Source of the DNA: Mobiluncus curtisii subsp. curtisii ATCC 35241
GTDB lineage: Bacteria; Actinomycetota; Actinomycetes; Actinomycetales; Actinomycetaceae
Reading direction: 5' to 3'
NCBI RefSeq assembly: GCF_000146285.1
Contig: NZ_GL385912.1
Coordinates: 1,286,336-1,350,335 of the forward strand
DNA: 64,000 nucleotides
Within the stretch, counting starts at the first letter, position 1. Every line of letters starts with the position of its first letter. Below, in pieces: positions 60,554-64,000 of this stretch. A program made the translations under genes and the position numbers. The notes beneath the pieces were generated by a model. That model was not told the origin of the DNA, made no database searches, and worked only from the letters and a program-made list of their open reading frames with translations.

Positions 60554-62578
60554 GTGAGCGATTTTGAAAAGCCCGAAGAGCACTACGACGCTTCTGACAT
60601 TAGGGTCCTCGAAGGCCTGGAAGCAGTGCGAGTCCGACCCGGTATGTACATCGGATCCACCGGAGAACGGGGCTTACACCACTTGGTTTATGAGGTGGTA
60701 GACAACTCGGTCGATGAATCTTTGGCGGGGTACTGTGACCATATTGAGGTGACTTTACAAGCCGACGGCGGGGTGCGGGTGGCAGATAACGGCCGCGGTA
60801 TTCCGGTGGCGGAACACCCCAGTGAACACCGACCGACCGTGGAAGTCGTCATGACTATTCTGCACGCGGGCGGCAAGTTCGGTGGCTCCTCCTACGCGGT
60901 GTCCGGCGGCTTGCACGGGGTCGGTATTTCGGTGGTAAACGCCCTGTCCACCAAGATTTTGACCACCGTGAAACGAGACGGTTACGAGTGGCATATCGAG
61001 TTCGGCAATGGGGGCAAAGTCATCCAGCCGCTCCGCCGGGGCGAACCCACCGAGGAAACCGGTACTGTCCAGGTGTTTTATCCGGACCCCGAGATTTTTG
61101 AAACTGTTGAGTTCGACTATGAAACCCTGCGGACCCGTTTCCAACAGATGGCTTTCCTGAACAAGGGATTGCGTATCACCCTCACCGATGAGCGCCCCAA
61201 TGTGACAGCGGAAGGTGATTTTGTGACCGGGGACCAAGACGGAGACGCGGATTCTCCCAAGGTCGGACGTCGCTCGGTGTCTTACTGTTACGAAAACGGT
61301 CTGCACGATTACGTGCATTTCATCAACGACACCAAGAAATCCGAGGTCGTCCACGAAGAAATCATCGACTTCGAGGCTAGCTTGGAGGATGTTGAAAACG
61401 CCATGGCGCTGGAAATCGCCCTGCAGTGGACCAGCGCCTACTCAGAGTCTATCTATACTTACGCCAACACCATCAACACGACCGAGGGAGGCACCCACGA
61501 GGAAGGGTTCCGGGCTGCCTTGACTTCGTTGATGAACAAGGTTGGACGGGAAAAAGGCTTCATTAAGGACAAAGACGAAAACCTGTCCGGTGACGATTGC
61601 CGCGAAGGCTTGACGGCAGTGATTTCCGTGAAAATCCGCAATCCTCAGTTCGAGGGTCAGACGAAAACGAAACTGGGCAACACCGAGGCTCGCACTTTCG
61701 TGCAACAGACCGTGTATTCCCAGCTGGGGGACTGGTTTGATGCCCATCCGGCGGAATGCAAAGCGATTATTGCCAAAGCCCAATCTGCCCAGCAAGCGCG
61801 TAACGCGGCTCGAAAAGCACGGGATGCGACTCGGCGCAAGACCGCTCTGGATTCCTTCTCAATGCCTGGCAAGCTGCGGGATTGTTCCAGCCGAGACGCC
61901 TCTAATTGTGAAATTTTCCTGGTCGAGGGTGACTCCGCAGGCGGTTCGGCAGTGGCGGGGCGCGACCCGGCGCACCAGGCTATCCTGCCGTTGCGCGGCA
62001 AAATCCTCAACGTGGAAAAAGCCCGCCTGGACCGGGCTTTGGACAATAAAGAAATCCAGTCTCTGATCACCGCTTTCGGCACCGGGATTGGTGAAGATTT
62101 CGATTTGTCGAAACTGCGCTACTACAAGATTGTGCTGATGGCAGACGCGGACGTGGACGGGCAGCACATCACCACCCTGCTGCTGACCCTGCTGTTCCGC
62201 TATATGCGTCCACTCATCGAAAACGGTCACGTGTTCCTGGCAACCCCGCCGCTTTACCGCCTGAAGTGGTCCAACAAACCTCACCAGTTCGTCTATTCCG
62301 ACAAGGAAAAAGACAAGATGGTCAGCTTGGGTCTGGATTCTGGGGCGCGAATGCCCAAGGAAGGCGGGATTCAACGCTACAAAGGTTTGGGCGAGATGAG
62401 CGCCCAGGAACTGTGGGAGACCACGATGGATCCCAGTGCGCGACTGCTGAAACAGGTCACGATGGATGAGGCTGCCTCCGCAGACGAAGTGTTTTCGCTG
62501 CTCATGGGCGAGGACGTGAGTTCGCGGCGCGCCTTTATCCAACGTAACGCCCAAGACGTGCGCTTCTTGGATATCTAA
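60554..62578 (+). CDS. gyrB: DNA gyrase subunit B
   Basis: This 674-residue subunit holds the ATPase of gyrase. It has [16 protein letters not shown], the ATP-lid [48 protein letters not shown] and the [18 protein letters not shown] at 60554 follows AAAGGAG and is preferred; the ATG at 60518 would add 12 residues and has a poor ribosome site. It is followed by gyrA after 57 bases. Confidence 0.96.
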   Translation: MSDFEKPEEHYDASDIRVLEGLEAVRVRPGMYIGSTGERGLHHLVYEVVDNSVDESLAGYCDHIEVTLQADGGVRVADNGRGIPVAEHPSEHRPTVEVVMTILHAGGKFGGSSYAVSGGLHGVGISVVNALSTKILTTVKRDGYEWHIEFGNGGKVIQPLRRGEPTEETGTVQVFYPDPEIFETVEFDYETLRTRFQQMAFLNKGLRITLTDERPNVTAEGDFVTGDQDGDADSPKVGRRSVSYCYENGLHDYVHFINDTKKSEVVHEEIIDFEASLEDVENAMALEIALQWTSAYSESIYTYANTINTTEGGTHEEGFRAALTSLMNKVGREKGFIKDKDENLSGDDCREGLTAVISVKIRNPQFEGQTKTKLGNTEARTFVQQTVYSQLGDWFDAHPAECKAIIAKAQSAQQARNAARKARDATRRKTALDSFSMPGKLRDCSSRDASNCEIFLVEGDSAGGSAVAGRDPAHQAILPLRGKILNVEKARLDRALDNKEIQSLITAFGTGIGEDFDLSKLRYYKIVLMADADVDGQHITTLLLTLLFRYMRPLIENGHVFLATPPLYRLKWSNKPHQFVYSDKEKDKMVSLGLDSGARMPKEGGIQRYKGLGEMSAQELWETTMDPSARLLKQVTMDEAASADEVFSLLMGEDVSSRRAFIQRNAQDVRFLDI

Positions 62579-62635
62579 GCGAACACTACACAAGCCCCGG
62601 TGAGACTCTCACCAAGCTATTGAAAGACAAGGGAA

Positions 62636-64000
62636 ATGGCTGATAACCAAGACAACAATGATTCCGAAGTGGAAGAAATCATTCATTCCGATGCCCCCGT
62701 GATTACTGAGGCGGAATCCACCCGCGTCATGCAGGTGGATTTGGAAAAAGAAATGAAAAAGTCCTACATGGACTACGCCATGAGCGTGATTGTGGGTCGC
62801 GCTCTGCCCGATGTCCGTGACGGGCTGAAACCGGTACACCGCCGCGTTATCTATACCATGTATGACGGTGGCTACCGTCCGAACGGCGGATATTCCAAGT
62901 GTATGCGCGTGGTGGGCGACGTTTTGGGTCACTTTCATCCCCACGGGGATTCTTCGGTCTATGATGCACTAGCCCGGTTGGTGCAGCCTTGGTCGATGCG
63001 TTACCCCTTGGTGGCTGGTCAGGGCAACTTTGGTTCCCCCGGTAACCTCGGACCAGCGGCGCCTCGGTACACGGAATGCAAGATGGCTACCCTCGCCATG
63101 GAAATGGTGCGTGACATCGACGAGGACACCGTCGATTTCATGGATAACTATGACGGGCGCTCCCAAGAGCCGACCGTGCTGCCCAGCCGAATCCCGAACT
63201 TGCTGATTAACGGCTCCGAGGGTATCGCGGTGGGCATGGCGACCCGGATTCCGCCCCATAACCTGCGGGAAGTTGCTGACGCGGCACAATGGTATCTGCA
63301 AAACCCAGAGGCTACGCGTGAAGAACTGCTCGCAGCTTGCCTGCAGCGCATTAAAGGTCCGGATTTCCCCACCGGCGCTACGATTTTGGGTCGGCGCGGG
63401 ATTGAGGAAACTTACCGCACCGGTCGTGGTTCTATCACCCAACGCGCGGTGGTCAACGTGGAGGAACTCAATGGGCGCACCTGCCTGGTGGCGACCGAAC
63501 TGCCCTACCAGGTTAACCCCGATAACCTGCAGGTTAAGATTGCGCAGCTGGTCAAAGATGGTCAGCTGCAAGGGATTGCAGATATCCGTGACGAAACGTC
63601 GGATCGCGCCGGAACCCGGATTGTGGTGGTGCTGAAACGCGACGCGGTGCCGAAAGTCGTACTGAATAACCTGTACAAACGCACCCAGTTGCAAGATTCC
63701 TTCCCTGCCAACATGTTGGCGCTGGTCGACGGGGTGCCCCGGACCCTCTCTATTGACGGATTTATCCACTATTGGATTGCCCACCAGGTCGATGTCATCA
63801 AACGCCGCACCGCTTTCCGGTTGGCGAAAGCCCAGGAACGGTTGCATATTTTGCAGGGCTACCTGGCGGCCTTGGATGCGCTAGATGAGGTTATCGCGTT
63901 GATTCGTCGTTCTCCGACCGCAGAAGATGCCAGGGTCGGGTTGATGGATTTCCTGAAGGTTGACGAGGTTCAGGCTGACGCGATTTTGGCTTTGCAGCTG
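62636..64000 (+). CDS. gyrA: DNA gyrase subunit A (partial, 5' part)
   Basis: The first 455 codons are present and the frame runs to the end of the window. It has [24 protein letters not shown], the catalytic Tyr in AAPRYTECK, and the quinolone-resistance region [10 protein letters not shown]. That region has Ser and Asp at the places of E. coli Ser83 and Asp87, so there is no common resistance change there. The ATG at 62636 has GGGAA close upstream. Confidence 0.97.
   Translation, partial: MADNQDNNDSEVEEIIHSDAPVITEAESTRVMQVDLEKEMKKSYMDYAMSVIVGRALPDVRDGLKPVHRRVIYTMYDGGYRPNGGYSKCMRVVGDVLGHFHPHGDSSVYDALARLVQPWSMRYPLVAGQGNFGSPGNLGPAAPRYTECKMATLAMEMVRDIDEDTVDFMDNYDGRSQEPTVLPSRIPNLLINGSEGIAVGMATRIPPHNLREVADAAQWYLQNPEATREELLAACLQRIKGPDFPTGATILGRRGIEETYRTGRGSITQRAVVNVEELNGRTCLVATELPYQVNPDNLQVKIAQLVKDGQLQGIADIRDETSDRAGTRIVVVLKRDAVPKVVLNNLYKRTQLQDSFPANMLALVDGVPRTLSIDGFIHYWIAHQVDVIKRRTAFRLAKAQERLHILQGYLAALDALDEVIALIRRSPTAEDARVGLMDFLKVDEVQADAILALQL

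Noticed and set aside
1-64000. CRISPR arrays, prophage, insertion sequences, tRNA or rRNA genes
   Set aside because: I looked for repeated spacers, transposase or integrase motifs and cloverleaf-like segments in the gaps and found none that could be supported.

Overview
The window looks like the origin-proximal part of an actinobacterial chromosome, most likely from the Actinomycetaceae and Mobiluncus-like. The sequence shows moderate GC, the order rpmH-rnpA-yidD-yidC-khpB-rsmG-parA-parB facing away from dnaA-dnaN-recF-dciA-gyrB-gyrA, the actinobacterial trio NUDIX/DUF6049/murJ followed by trxB-trxA, an actinobacterial-style heme cluster, a cell-wall-binding-repeat-2 surface protein and a pyruvate:ferredoxin oxidoreductase operon. 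The genus is an inference; the phylum is well supported. I saw no tRNA or rRNA gene, CRISPR array, insertion sequence or prophage.

Layout. 1-6.2 kb: the end of an unknown gene, a DHA2-type drug exporter, a copper chaperone plus CopA ATPase (with its metal-binding domain in an unusual internal place) and purB. 6.2-17.3 kb: a complete heme pathway from glutamyl-tRNA to heme b by the coproporphyrin route, arranged as hemE-hemY-(toxin-antitoxin remnant)-hemC-hemD-hemB-hemL on the minus strand, divergent from hemA-hemH-hemQ on the plus strand. 17.4-22.4 kb: a YgjP-like metalloprotease, a secreted CWB2/CAP protein, and a translationally coupled pair made of a small helical WXG-like protein and a lipase-like protein with a helical N-terminus. 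22.4-27.3 kb: porG-porA-porB plus a GltD-like flavoprotein carrying the ferredoxin domain. 27.5-31.8 kb: a diaminopimelate dehydrogenase with a large insert, a DUF418-like membrane protein and a DASS dicarboxylate transporter.

31.8-35.7 kb: a 676-base gap with four perfect DnaA boxes, then dnaB facing rpsF-ssb-rpsR-rplI. 35.9-47 kb: a class A penicillin-binding protein, the CCA-adding enzyme, then on the plus strand NUDIX, DUF6049, murJ, a discoidin-like membrane protein and the thioredoxin system. 47.2-54.8 kb: an aminotransferase and the segregation, membrane-insertion and RNase P genes, with two perfect parS sites flanking parB-parA. 54.8-64 kb: dnaA, a 725-base oriC candidate that contains a GC-rich nested palindrome, dnaN, recF, dciA, gyrB and the first 455 codons of gyrA, which runs off the window.

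The genes together describe chromosome replication and segregation, protein and cell-envelope assembly, redox homeostasis, heme synthesis and anaerobic pyruvate metabolism. The most notable items are the CopA domain insertion, the WXG-like/lipase pair, the Por operon ending in a flavoprotein-ferredoxin fusion, the decayed vapBC in the heme cluster, the Ddh insert, and the distribution of DnaA boxes outside the dnaA-dnaN gap.
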